Shown here piece by piece: positions 1-8,743 of a stretch of 64,000 nt of DNA. The stretch's first letter is position 1. Every line of letters begins with the position of its first letter. The translations under genes were made by a program, and so were the position numbers. The DNA comes from Candidatus Heimdallarchaeota archaeon LC_3 (GTDB lineage: Archaea; Asgardarchaeota; Heimdallarchaeia; Hodarchaeales; LC-3). The notes beneath the pieces are model-generated. The model searched no databases. It saw only the letters and a program-made list of their open reading frames with translations, and was not told the DNA's origin. The stretch spans positions 1 to 64,000 of the forward strand of contig MDVS01000015.1 of assembly GCA_001940645.1 (NCBI GenBank), in the 5' to 3' direction.

Positions 1-431
1 ACAAAATGGTTTATTGTAAAGGTATAAAGGCCTTGATTTTGAAAAAAATTAGGTATTACTAGCAATGATAAACTGTACAATAAAATAACAAATGATATAA
101 CTAATAAAAGACTATCAAATTTTAAAATAGGCATTTTATTAATATTAAATATTATTTTGTTTTGTTTGACATTATTATATTTCATCTTTCTACACAATAA
201 CCTATACGGATAAAATATTCTTAAGTATATCAAATTCAAGGTAAGACAAAGTAGTTTGCAAGACAAAGTGGGTAGATTTCTACTAGAAAAAGAATAATCA
301 AGAAATTTTTGAATTATATTCGATTTTTTTTTTTAAAAAATCTTATTGAAGTTTTTTAAGAAAAATATAAGAAATAAAAGAATTTTCTGAAGTAATTATT
401 CACTATTCTATAATTTCCACGAGGTCATTTC
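1..431. other. Gene-free leader region
   Basis: No credible coding frame is visible in this very AT-rich stretch on either strand. The only functional signal I can support is the ribosome-binding site GAGGTC just before the ATG at 432. The promoter of the amidohydrolase gene probably lies here, but no single TATA box stands out from the AT background. Confidence 0.5.
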
Positions 432-1670
432 ATGATTCGAATCGAAGCAGATATGCTTATACCTGGAAAAGGAGAGCCTATTAAGAATGGTTGTGTCTTA
501 TTAAGTAAAGATAAAATTGAATATGTTGGTTCAATTGAAGGATCACCCACTAATAACGTTGAAAAAACTCTTACTGTCCCTGTTGCTATGCCAGGAATGT
601 GGGATTGTCATGCTCATTTTTTGGGCTTGAAAACAGCTAATCTTGAAGAATTAGTAAGAACACATATCTCTGTCCTTACAGCAAGAACTGTTAAGGACGC
701 TGAAAGGGCTTTGTATGCAGGTTTTACTAGTATCAGAGAAGCAGGAGGATATGGCATTTTTCTTTCGAGAGCAATAAATGAAGGATCCATCGAAGGTCCA
801 AACATTTATTCGCCTGGCGCTATTTTAAGCCAAACCGGAGGACATGCAGACATCCATAGTATTTCACTGGATTGCTTGACTAATTCTTTTTCAGGCTTCC
901 CCTTAGAGTTATGTGATGGAGTTCCAGAAGTACTAAAAAGTGTCAGAAAGCAACTTCGTTTAGGAGCTAAAGTAATAAAAATTTGTGCATCTGGTGGAGT
1001 ATTGAGTGAAATTGATCACCCAATTCATCAACAATTTAGCGATGAAGAAATGAGGGCAATAGTAGATGAGGCTAAAAGAGCTGATCGTATTGTTATGGCT
1101 CATTGTCATGGAAAACCTGGTATTATGGCCGCTTTGAGAAATGATGTTCATACAATTGAACATGGATCATATATTGATGATGAAATTGCTGATATTATGG
1201 TAAAAAAAAATGCTATTGTTGTACCAACACGATTCATTATCGATCAATTATTAAAATTCTCTCAAAAATCTCAAATTCCAGATTATGCTCTTAAAAAACT
1301 TCAGGCCCTTTCAGACATCCATTTTGAATCTAGTAAAACATGCATCAGAAAAGGTGTCACAATAGCCTTGGGAACTGATATCATTAATTCTGGATTGGAG
1401 ACAGTCGTTCCATGGGGAAGTAATGGTAAAGAGCTAGCATATTATATTCAAGCAGGTATGTCAGAATTACAAGCTATTGAAACAGCAACATATAATGGTC
1501 CATTAACACTAGGCCCTCAAGCTCCTAAATCAGGATTATTGGCTAAGGGATATGATGCAGATATTATCACTGTATCGAAAAACCCATTAGACGATATTAC
1601 AGTTTTAGGAGAGCCTGACAATATAACTTCTGTAATTAAAGGTGGAAAAATAGTTAAAGAAAAGAAGTAA
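432..1670 (+). CDS. Amidohydrolase-superfamily metal-dependent hydrolase (prolidase/imidazolonepropionase-like)
   Basis: A 412-aa cytosolic metal hydrolase of the amidohydrolase superfamily, closest in pattern to the Xaa-Pro dipeptidase/imidazolonepropionase-like group that cleaves N-acyl or peptide amide bonds. Visible ligands are the HxH pair in CHAHF (about H60/H62), a likely carboxylated lysine in IKICASGG (about K183), histidines in MAHCHG and IEHGS (about 225 and 243), and the aspartate in LGTD (about 315). The N-terminal beta sandwich and C-terminal return strand (ITSVIKGGKIV) are typical and the length is normal. The ATG is preceded by GAGGTC, which supports this start. It converges with the peptidase gene downstream and has no operon partner. 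The substrate cannot be deduced; a role in peptide or amino-acid catabolism is inference. Confidence 0.85.
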   Translation: MIRIEADMLIPGKGEPIKNGCVLLSKDKIEYVGSIEGSPTNNVEKTLTVPVAMPGMWDCHAHFLGLKTANLEELVRTHISVLTARTVKDAERALYAGFTSIREAGGYGIFLSRAINEGSIEGPNIYSPGAILSQTGGHADIHSISLDCLTNSFSGFPLELCDGVPEVLKSVRKQLRLGAKVIKICASGGVLSEIDHPIHQQFSDEEMRAIVDEAKRADRIVMAHCHGKPGIMAALRNDVHTIEHGSYIDDEIADIMVKKNAIVVPTRFIIDQLLKFSQKSQIPDYALKKLQALSDIHFESSKTCIRKGVTIALGTDIINSGLETVVPWGSNGKELAYYIQAGMSELQAIETATYNGPLTLGPQAPKSGLLAKGYDADIITVSKNPLDDITVLGEPDNITSVIKGGKIVKEKK

Positions 1671-1952
1671 ATTAAATTTAATTCTTTATTCTTCTAATCC
1701 TTGTCAAGCCAACCGCTGAAAATACGATGAGGATTTCATATCCTGATATGTTAGATATATTTGAACTTGAATTGTTTTTTCATTAAATGAAAAATTTTCC
1801 TGTTTAAATTCACTTTTACACCGGTAATGTTGAGAAAATCCGAACTATTGGTAATACTTCTATCGTGTGTATTGGGGCATCAAAAATTCGTAGTGATCAC
1901 GTGTAGGTCTTAAATTATATTCATTTCTTATAAATTCATACTAAATTTGTTC

Positions 1953-3428
1953 TTAGTATATTGCTGAATGTAAAAATCGTTTCAAGTCTTCTTTCATTTG
2001 TTTCAAGGATGGCTCATGAACATACATCATATGGCCCGCTTCATAATAAGAAACAGAAATATTATTCCTTAAAGATTCGTCTAATCCCAAATGATCTAAT
2101 GTGTATTCTGTAGCAAGAAACGGAGTAGCTTGATCAAAATAGCCATTAGCAACAAAAACTTTAAGGAAATTATTTTTACTCATAGCTTCGCGTAAAGTCT
2201 CAGCCACATTAACAAATTTATTCTGATATTTTTCATATTTCCATTTTTCATATAATGGGGCTAAGATTTCATAAGGGACATCGTTTTCGTAATTTAGATC
2301 ATTTCTAACATAGTCATTAAATGTTGCAGTATATGGTCCCTGAATAACCGAATATGCAGGATCAAACTCATACTCTGCACCAGAATCATCACTATCAATC
2401 CCTAAATATCTACTATCTAACCTGCCTACTGTTCTATGTTTTTCACGTAATAATTCTTTTGAAAATTTGTTAATATTTATTCGAAGATTCGTTCTTTCTA
2501 TGTATTTTTCTGATAATCCAGTTAATCGAGCCAATTTTTTAATAATTTGTTTTCTTTCTTCTCCTTGCAATTTGTCTCCCTTCATTAATGCTAGGGTATA
2601 CTCATTCATTGCAAATTCTCTCGCTTCCTTAACTGAATTTTCGAGATTTTGTTGTAAATCCTCTGGTAACATATTATGATACCAAGCTGTAGCAGTCCAT
2701 GTAGGTAAAAAGAGTATATGCGGGAAATCATTGCCAGGTAAGAAAGAAATAGTTTGAAAGTTTAATACCACTGAAATTAGCATTAATCCATTTAAATTCA
2801 TACCTAATTTATCTTGTAAGTAGCCTGATAACCTTGCTGCTCTTGTAGTTCCGTAACTTTCCCCTATTAGAAATTTAGGCGAAGTCCATCGCTTATACCT
2901 GGTTGTGAAAAGACGAATAAATTCACCGACGGTTTCAATATCTTTTTTGAATTCAAGAAATTGTTCTGATTTCTCTCCAGGAACTGCACGACTATATCCT
3001 GTACTGACAGGATCTATAAATACTAGATCCGTCTCATCGAGAATTGAATAATTATTATCTCTTAGTTTATAGGGAGGAGAAATAGGTTTCGCATTATTAT
3101 CCTCGACTTTAATTATTTTAGGTCCTAAAAGACCTAAGTGGAGCCAAACAGATGACGATCCTGGTCCACCATTAAAAGAAAAAGTTATTGGTCTTTTTGT
3201 AATGTCAGAAGGCTTATCCTTCGAATATGCAAGGAAAAAAATGGATGCTTTTGCTTGGGGTTCTTTTTCATCAATTTCCTTTTTTAGTACTATTGTCCCT
3301 GTTTTAATAGTATAAGCTATTTCTTTATTATTTATCATAATCTTATGTTTAGTTTCTACAATCTGATCTTTTGGTGGTTCTGGTTTATCTTTAGGCTTGT
3401 CTTTCTTTTGTTTTTCCTTTTCACTCAT
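1953..3428 (-). CDS. Serine carboxypeptidase-like protein (peptidase family S10)
   Basis: An alpha/beta-hydrolase of peptidase family S10. The oxyanion/substrate motif FNGGPGSSS lies near residue 80, the nucleophile elbow GESYG near 190-200, an aspartate in GYFDQATPF near 430 and the catalytic histidine in EAGHMMY near 465, so the full Ser-Asp-His set is present. Family members remove C-terminal residues from peptides. No signal peptide is visible; the N-terminus is a lysine/proline-rich charged tail, so a cytosolic location is inferred. A TTG at 3464 would add 12 residues; the ATG at 3428 is preferred because it begins a typical charged N-terminus, but neither has a clear ribosome-binding site. 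The gene diverges from the histidine kinase and converges with the amidohydrolase, a possible peptide-degradation neighbour. Confidence 0.85.
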   Translation of the reverse strand: MSEKEKQKKDKPKDKPEPPKDQIVETKHKIMINNKEIAYTIKTGTIVLKKEIDEKEPQAKASIFFLAYSKDKPSDITKRPITFSFNGGPGSSSVWLHLGLLGPKIIKVEDNNAKPISPPYKLRDNNYSILDETDLVFIDPVSTGYSRAVPGEKSEQFLEFKKDIETVGEFIRLFTTRYKRWTSPKFLIGESYGTTRAARLSGYLQDKLGMNLNGLMLISVVLNFQTISFLPGNDFPHILFLPTWTATAWYHNMLPEDLQQNLENSVKEAREFAMNEYTLALMKGDKLQGEERKQIIKKLARLTGLSEKYIERTNLRININKFSKELLREKHRTVGRLDSRYLGIDSDDSGAEYEFDPAYSVIQGPYTATFNDYVRNDLNYENDVPYEILAPLYEKWKYEKYQNKFVNVAETLREAMSKNNFLKVFVANGYFDQATPFLATEYTLDHLGLDESLRNNISVSYYEAGHMMYVHEPSLKQMKEDLKRFLHSAIY

Positions 3429-3464
3429 AATTATGAACTCTTTATTTCCAATTCCATTTGTCAA

Positions 3465-3874
3465 ATTGAATTTATTCTTTATTTATTTATTAATTAATAT
3501 AATCGGAAAACGAAGTAAGAAAAAAAAACTGAGAAAAAAATTAAGGCTTTTATCAGCAATAAAACAATCTTAATAAAAGATAATAATAAATTTGCTAGTT
3601 ATTAGGACCATACTAGGATATAATATTCCTTGAAATCAAAATATTTATCTAAAATTTTTCAGCTTTTTCAAAAATGAAAGTCTTCTCATCGAAACCATTG
3701 TAATATTAGTAAATTTCCTAAAAAATTAGGTATCCTCTCATAATCTTTATTAAGAAAAAAAGAATTCAAGTAAAAAAGACATATCAAACGGGTATCATTA
3801 CAAAGTTTTTATTGAATTTGATAAAATTAAAAAAATATTTTACTTGATAATAATTTGTAGGGTGTAAATAGTCT
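3465..3874. promoter_or_regulatory. Divergent intergenic region between peptidase and sensor kinase
   Basis: About 400 bases of AT-rich DNA with no coding frame. It must carry the promoters for both the minus-strand S10 peptidase and the plus-strand kinase. The GGGTG at 3860-3864, about ten bases before the TTG at 3875, is a plausible ribosome-binding site for the kinase. Confidence 0.45.
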
Positions 3875-5533
3875 TTGTTTCGAAATAATTACATCAAAGA
3901 TTTGGTGAAAAGGCATTGGGTATTTATTCTATTTATTATTATATTCCAAATTCTATCATTTTTCTTCATATTTTATGAAATTAGAGGATTTCCAATTCCT
4001 GAATTAGAAACTACTTATCCAATATTTATCTTATCCCTCTTAGCTTCTATATTAATATTAACAATATCTGGCAGTTTATTTTATCGATGGAACAAATGGG
4101 GGAAAAAATATGGCAATTACCAATTAGCATGGGCTATTAGCTTTACGTTTTTTTTATTACTTTTCGTAGGTCTTTTACTTGGCTCCCTTGGATTTGTTGA
4201 TAACCAAAATCCTGAAACATTCTTCTTTTTTAGACAAGGAATGATAATTTGGGCTGCAGGAATGTGGTACGGATTTTCTGAAATAATGTTCTCAATCCAT
4301 AAGAGGAAGAAGTTGTTTCAAAGAATTCCTGCTTTTTTTATTGTAATTGTTTCAGAATTATGGTTTGTTTATGGTTTATTTATTCGCTCTGATATAGAAT
4401 TTACCATGTCTGGTTTTCTCTTCACAGTTTTTATTCCTGTTTCTTTTACAATCGCTTATATGTGGTATCTATTTGGATTCAAGCGTTACACACTGTATGG
4501 ATATAGTAAAAGAGCTGTAAATTATTTATTGATCGGATTTGTATGGTTTGGAATCACTTATGCTGCATGGGTGCCTTGGCATTATTCTGAACCATATGAC
4601 TTAAGGTATATCTATGTAATATGGTTCGGTTTATTTTTAATTGCTTTATTATTGATGTTAATAGGTTTCATGATGTTGCCTTATGGACAAAGTCAATCAG
4701 ATATTTATCCAACTTTTGCAACCTATGAAATGACACTACAAAACTATCCAACAAAAAGAACACAAAAAGATGATGATACACAAGAAACAATACCAGAAGA
4801 ATACAAAAAATTCCTTGAATATACCTCTTTTATATCTCACGAATTAAAGAATCCTTTGATAACAGTCTCAGGTTTTTTAACGCTTATTTTGAGAGAATTG
4901 AAGGGAAAAGGAATCGAAAATGCTAAAATTTCAAGCTATATCAAAAGAATTGAAAATAATAATAAACAGGCACTTCATTTATTGGAAGATTTAGCTCAAT
5001 TAAGGAAATTCGAAACACATACTATAGTTATGAGACCAGAAGGTTTTCAGTTTTTTGAGCAAGTCCAAGAAACGACTAATGCTTATATCCAGCAATATAA
5101 GGATATTCAATTTGAAATCAATTTCCCATTTGAAGTATCATGTTTTTTGGATAAATCAAGGATTGAACAGGTTGTTAAAAACTTAATCATTAATGCTAAA
5201 AAATATATTGATCCAACCAAGGGAAAAATTTCTATAAGTGGAAGTTTTAACTCAAAAACTAACCAAATATTCCTAATTGTGGAAGATAATGGTCCTGGTA
5301 TTCCAGATATGATAAAAAACAATTTATTTGAAAAATATGTCAGTGCAGATACAGTATTTGGAACTAAAGGAACGGGAATAGGATTGTATTTGTCAAGACT
5401 AATAATACAACATCATGGTGGAACCATAACAGGAGAAAATAATTCTAAATATGCTAATGGCGCACGATTTGAGATTGTATTCCCTAAAAGCATTATTAAT
5501 AAATCCCAATTCCAACTATTAAAACTATTTTAG
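3875..5533 (+). CDS. Membrane sensor histidine kinase
   Basis: A 552-aa histidine kinase. About eight hydrophobic segments fill residues 10-285, forming a membrane sensor without an obvious extracellular loop domain. A cytoplasmic linker leads to the dimerisation/phosphoacceptor box FISHELKNP (His about 321). The ATPase domain follows, with N box NLIINAKKY, G1 box VEDNGPGIP and G2 box GTGIGLYLS (about 440-525). There is no PAS or receiver domain, so phosphotransfer would need a separate regulator, and none is adjacent. The start is TTG with GGGTG upstream. Known function of the family: autophosphorylation in response to a membrane or extracellular cue. The signal is unknown. Its stop is only 12 bases from the convergent membrane-protein gene. 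Confidence 0.88.
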   Translation: MFRNNYIKDLVKRHWVFILFIIIFQILSFFFIFYEIRGFPIPELETTYPIFILSLLASILILTISGSLFYRWNKWGKKYGNYQLAWAISFTFFLLLFVGLLLGSLGFVDNQNPETFFFFRQGMIIWAAGMWYGFSEIMFSIHKRKKLFQRIPAFFIVIVSELWFVYGLFIRSDIEFTMSGFLFTVFIPVSFTIAYMWYLFGFKRYTLYGYSKRAVNYLLIGFVWFGITYAAWVPWHYSEPYDLRYIYVIWFGLFLIALLLMLIGFMMLPYGQSQSDIYPTFATYEMTLQNYPTKRTQKDDDTQETIPEEYKKFLEYTSFISHELKNPLITVSGFLTLILRELKGKGIENAKISSYIKRIENNNKQALHLLEDLAQLRKFETHTIVMRPEGFQFFEQVQETTNAYIQQYKDIQFEINFPFEVSCFLDKSRIEQVVKNLIINAKKYIDPTKGKISISGSFNSKTNQIFLIVEDNGPGIPDMIKNNLFEKYVSADTVFGTKGTGIGLYLSRLIIQHHGGTITGENNSKYANGARFEIVFPKSIINKSQFQLLKLF

Positions 5534-5545
5534 AGATTTACCATT

Positions 5546-6154
5546 TCATTTTCTTCTAATAATTCTCAAAAGTAATAGTAGTATTATAATAAATACTATT
5601 ATAATTATTATAAGTAAAAGAGAGGCACTTAGGGCTTCATCTACGATAAACCTTAACATGGCCCAAGGAAGAGAAATAAAACTAAAAATCAGACTTATAA
5701 ATAAAGTATTCATTCCTCTTTGTACCCATGTAAGGATTTTTTTCTCTTTTTTATCAGAATGATCACGATAATTTGACATTTGAAGTAAACCAACCCAGAT
5801 AAACATTGCATAAGAGAAAAGACTCAAAATAAACAATATTATGAATATTAAAACCATATACTGAAAGTTAGAAGGCCATAAATATGCTAAACTAAAGTCG
5901 TTTAAGAAATCTTTTATTGTGATACCAATAATATTATTTTCTAGAAGTGGAGCGTCAAGAAATGCAAAGGTATCAGGATCGGTAATACTTGCTTTTATCC
6001 CTATAATGAAGACACATGTTGTAATATAAAAACCAGTTAGAATTGCACTGGCTGTAGAAAAATGTCCTACGAAATCCATTAAAGATTCTTTAACGGCAGC
6101 TTTATCTATTTGTTGTTCTTTATCATCAATAATTAAATTTTTATATTCACTCAC
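5546..6154 (-). CDS. Four-helix membrane protein of unknown function
   Basis: A 202-aa protein with four strongly hydrophobic segments (about residues 30-52, 95-125, 145-168 and 172-198) and a charged loop (SDKKEKK) between the second and third. It ends in an isoleucine/leucine-rich helix followed by RRK. I do not recognise a family. It converges with the histidine kinase, so joint regulation is not implied. Upstream lies a long gene-poor region, so it probably has its own promoter. Confidence 0.6.
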   Translation of the reverse strand: MSEYKNLIIDDKEQQIDKAAVKESLMDFVGHFSTASAILTGFYITTCVFIIGIKASITDPDTFAFLDAPLLENNIIGITIKDFLNDFSLAYLWPSNFQYMVLIFIILFILSLFSYAMFIWVGLLQMSNYRDHSDKKEKKILTWVQRGMNTLFISLIFSFISLPWAMLRFIVDEALSASLLLIIIIIVFIIILLLLLRIIRRK

Positions 6155-6393
6155 TCTTCAGATCAACCTTAATTTTGGATACGGAAACAAGAAAGTGAAT
6201 CATCTTATATAGTTTATATGTATTAATCATATAGAATATTTTCTTTAAATTCCTCTGTATTATGAAAAATTAATAATAAATTCAATATTTCTTGATATCT
6301 TTATGAACGATCGATCGAAAAAAGACAAAAATCTAATACGAAATTTAGATGACATTTATGGTACATAATTAATAAGTATGCATAAGAACAAAA

Positions 6394-6404
6394 CATATAT
6401 AAGG
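6394..6404 (+). promoter_or_regulatory. TATA-like promoter box for the candidate small RNA
   Basis: The sequence CATATATAAGG resembles an archaeal TATA box. Its centre is about 26 bases upstream of the first base of the long hairpin at 6425, the usual archaeal spacing to a transcription start. This geometry is the main reason for believing the hairpin is transcribed as an independent RNA. Confidence 0.5.
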
Positions 6405-6424
6405 TAAGGAGTTAAGAATGAATT

Positions 6425-6494
6425 AGCCCCACGACTCATTAGGTCTTCTCTTACATTTTAAATGTAACTTTCCTATTTTCTTTGTTGTGGGGCT
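6425..6494 (+). ncRNA. Candidate small structured RNA (about 70 nt hairpin)
   Basis: The ends pair as an 11-bp stem: AGCCCCACGAC with GTTGTGGGGCT (one G-U). Inside, TAGG (6440-6443) pairs with CCTA (6472-6475), and a 7-bp hairpin with a three-base loop occupies 6451-6467. The stem is a GC-rich island in very AT-rich DNA. It starts where a TATA box at 6394 predicts initiation and is followed by a pyrimidine run that ends in T stretches. The 7-bp acceptor-like stem and an anticodon-like arm superficially recall tRNA, but there is no T arm and no TTCRA loop. No H/ACA or C/D box is evident. The class and function are unknown. Confidence 0.45.
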
Positions 6495-6659
6495 CTCCCT
6501 CCCCTCTTTAATACTATTTATTCATTTTTTGTTAATGTGGTAATCTAAATTATTCATAATTCAAATTTCATTAGATAATTTCATTAGCTTCAATATTTAC
6601 TGAATTAAAAGTTGAGATAATACAGAAAACTGACTGAAAATCAGTGACAATTACAAAAA

Positions 6660-6698
6660 AAAATGCTTAGGCTAGGATTATTATTAAATAAGCATTTT
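6660..6698. repeat. 10-bp perfect inverted repeat
   Basis: AAAATGCTTA (6660-6669) and TAAGCATTTT (6689-6698) are perfect complements around a 19-base spacer. The spacer begins TTAGGCTAGGATTA across the arm boundary, loosely like DtxR-type operators seen elsewhere in the window. It could be a terminator-like hairpin or an operator; no adjacent gene makes the role clear. Confidence 0.4.
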
Positions 6699-6862
6699 GT
6701 TCGCGATTTAGAAGTTTAAGATGTGAATAGGACAATTTTTTATTTTGTAAATTTTCTGAAAAAGATAATTTTTTTCTCTCTTACATTAGTAATTTGTTTT
6801 CGTGAAAACATTTTTATAAAATTATTTTTTGCTGTAGTTGTAAGATTTTTCTTAAGGATTGA

Positions 6863-7085
6863 TTGTGGTATGCACTTGGACTGGATAATGCCTTTGAAAG
6901 GCTAACAGCTAATACGGAATTTAACACAGAACATTATCAAAAAATCTTAGAATCAAAATGCATTACTGGTTCGAAACCTTTTCACTATGTTAAGACTCCA
7001 ATGCAAAAATTATCTCTTTTTTCTGACTATCGAAATGTTAGAAGTTGGCATTGGCGTCTTTGGTGGCGAAGAAACTAAGAATTAA
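6863..7085 (+). pseudogene. Frameshifted remnant of an unrecognised gene
   Basis: One frame reads protein-like sequence (LDNAFERLTANTEF ... HYVKTPMQKLSLFSDYRN), then becomes tryptophan/arginine-rich nonsense. From about 7040 the +1 frame reads MLEVGIGVFGGEETKN and stops at 7085. Joining the frames gives a plausible protein C-terminus, so this looks like the 3' end of a decayed gene whose 5' part is gone. No start with a ribosome-binding site is present. I could not assign a family. Confidence 0.35.
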
Positions 7086-7258
7086 TAAAGAATAATAATT
7101 GTTCTTCTTAGTATTGTTTTCATCTTCACCGATTCTTTAAACAGTAAGAGGAAGTTTATTACTCTTAATATACAATCCGTTGTAAAATTTCCAGCCATTA
7201 TACCTTATTTCCCTAAAAAAAATCATGTTTAATCAAAAAAATAATTTGGTGAATAACA

Positions 7259-8656
7259 ATGTTAGAAGAAACAAAAAGAAAAAATACAATACGAATTGAT
7301 TTAAGTATAGAAGATATCCCAAAGAATTATTATAATATTTTATCAGACTTTGGGAATTTATCAGGACAAATGGCACCTCCATTACATCCCGGCACAAAAC
7401 TACCCATTGGTCCACAGGATTTAGCACCGTTATTTCCTTTAGAATTAATTAAACAGGAAGTTAGTGCTGAAAAATATATTCCAATTCCTGAGGAAGTACG
7501 TGATATATATGCTCGTTATAGACCATCACCTGTTTTTCGAGCAGAACGATTTGAAGCAGCTTTGAAAACTTCTGCTAAAATTTATTTTAAGTATGAAGGA
7601 GTTAGTCCTCCCGGTTCTCATAAACCTAATACAGCCATTGCTCAAGCCTATTATAATGCCAAAGAAGGTGTAGAGAAATTATATACAGAAACAGGGGCTG
7701 GACAGTGGGGTACAGCTTTAGCTTATGCAGGTCAATTTTTCGACCTTGATATTGAAGTGTTCATGGTTAAGATTAGTTATGATCAAAAACCTCAAAGAAG
7801 AACGGTAATGGAAATGTATGGCGCTAAAGTTCATCCCTCTCCTTCAAACATAACAGAAATCGGAAAAAAAATATTAGGTGAAAATCCTGATCACCCTGGC
7901 TCTCTTGGAACTGCTATTTCTGAAGCTATTGAAAAAACTATGTCCTCAGAAAACTGTAAATACTCCTTGGGATCAGTTTTAAACCATGTATTATTACATC
8001 AAACTATTATTGGACAAGAAGCACAAACACAATTAGAAAGCATTAATGAAAAACCCGATATCATTATTGGTTGTTTGGGAGGAGGATCGAATTTTGGAGG
8101 ATTAGCTTTCCCTTTCTTAGAAGATAAATTGCAGGGAAAAACTCCTGATCTGAAAGTTATAGCTGTGGAATCAACCGCTGCACCAAAATTAACACAAGGT
8201 GAAATGAAATATGATTTTGGAGATACTGGACAAATGACTCCGTTACTTCGGATGTATACAGTTGGACACAAATTTATTCCGGCACCAGTTCATGCTGGAG
8301 GACTACGATATCATGGTTCTGCTCCAACAGTTTCACACCTGCTCGAAAATAAAATAATAGAGGCAGAAGCTTATTCTCAACAACTTGTTTTTGATGCTGC
8401 TCACATATTTACTAAAGCTGAAGGAATTATTCCTGCACCTGAATCAGCTCATGCTGTAGCATCAACAATTGAACAAGCAAGACAATATCCAAAAGATTCT
8501 TCCTCATCCGAGGGCCCAGTGATTTTGTTTAATTTGAGCGGTCATGGATTGTTAGATCTCTTAGGATATCAGAATTTTCTTAGTAATAAATTACAAGATT
8601 TCCAAGTAAATCATCAAATGATTAAGGAAAGTATGGCTCAGATACCACAAATTTAG
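7259..8656 (+). CDS. trpB2: Tryptophan synthase beta chain, TrpB2 type
   Basis: A 465-aa PLP enzyme of fold type II, family TrpB2, which makes tryptophan from indole and serine. The PLP lysine lies in GSHKPNTA (about K122), next to the TrpB2-typical [19 protein letters not shown] and the glycine-rich phosphate loop [11 protein letters not shown] (about 270-280) are clear. The C-terminal motif NLSGHG is also present. The length matches TrpB2, which is longer than TrpB1. GGTGA sits eight bases ahead of the ATG. No trpA or other trp gene is nearby, so it may work alone as an indole-salvage enzyme or with distant partners. It converges with ileS across a strong inverted repeat. Confidence 0.93.
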   Translation: MLEETKRKNTIRIDLSIEDIPKNYYNILSDFGNLSGQMAPPLHPGTKLPIGPQDLAPLFPLELIKQEVSAEKYIPIPEEVRDIYARYRPSPVFRAERFEAALKTSAKIYFKYEGVSPPGSHKPNTAIAQAYYNAKEGVEKLYTETGAGQWGTALAYAGQFFDLDIEVFMVKISYDQKPQRRTVMEMYGAKVHPSPSNITEIGKKILGENPDHPGSLGTAISEAIEKTMSSENCKYSLGSVLNHVLLHQTIIGQEAQTQLESINEKPDIIIGCLGGGSNFGGLAFPFLEDKLQGKTPDLKVIAVESTAAPKLTQGEMKYDFGDTGQMTPLLRMYTVGHKFIPAPVHAGGLRYHGSAPTVSHLLENKIIEAEAYSQQLVFDAAHIFTKAEGIIPAPESAHAVASTIEQARQYPKDSSSSEGPVILFNLSGHGLLDLLGYQNFLSNKLQDFQVNHQMIKESMAQIPQI

Positions 8657-8674
8657 TTTCAAATTCTTTAATTT

Positions 8675-8731
8675 AATTCAGTATTTTGTTTTTTATATAT
8701 TTGGTAAAGAAAGAAAGAAAAATACTGAATT
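8675..8731. terminator. Bidirectional terminator hairpin between trpB2 and ileS
   Basis: AATTCAGTATTTT (8675-8687) and AAAATACTGAATT (8719-8731) form a perfect 13-bp inverted repeat with a 31-base spacer. It lies in the short gap between two convergent genes, and runs of T follow each arm. A shared terminator is the simplest reading; the role is inferred from position. Confidence 0.55.
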
Positions 8732-8743
8732 GAAGTAAAATTC

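Larger units (their letters stand above)
6155..7258. other. 1.1-kb gene-poor region with candidate RNA, inverted repeat and gene relic
   Basis: This gap contains a TATA-like box at 6394, a long structured hairpin at 6425-6494, a 10-bp inverted repeat at 6660-6698 and a broken coding remnant at 6863-7085; each is listed separately. A short hydrophobic frame at 6723-6905 has a composition expected by chance in AT-rich DNA and is not called. GGTGA at 7249-7253 is the ribosome-binding site for trpB2. Confidence 0.5.

Noticed and set aside
6425..6494. A suppressor tRNA (7-bp acceptor-like stem, arm with a TTA-like anticodon loop) that would read the in-frame UAA stops
   Set aside because: There is no T arm or TTCRA loop, the D arm is only three pairs, and the terminal stem extends to 11 bp, so it is not a tRNA. 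Normal use of TAA as a stop elsewhere also argues against it.
6723..6905. 60-codon hydrophobic ORF
   Set aside because: Phe/Ile/Leu-rich composition expected from AT-rich DNA, no ribosome-binding site, and it overlaps the frame of the relic at 6863.
6969..6985. GGTTCGAAACC, a T-loop-like sequence suggesting a tRNA
   Set aside because: The flanking bases do not form a T stem and no acceptor or anticodon arms are present.
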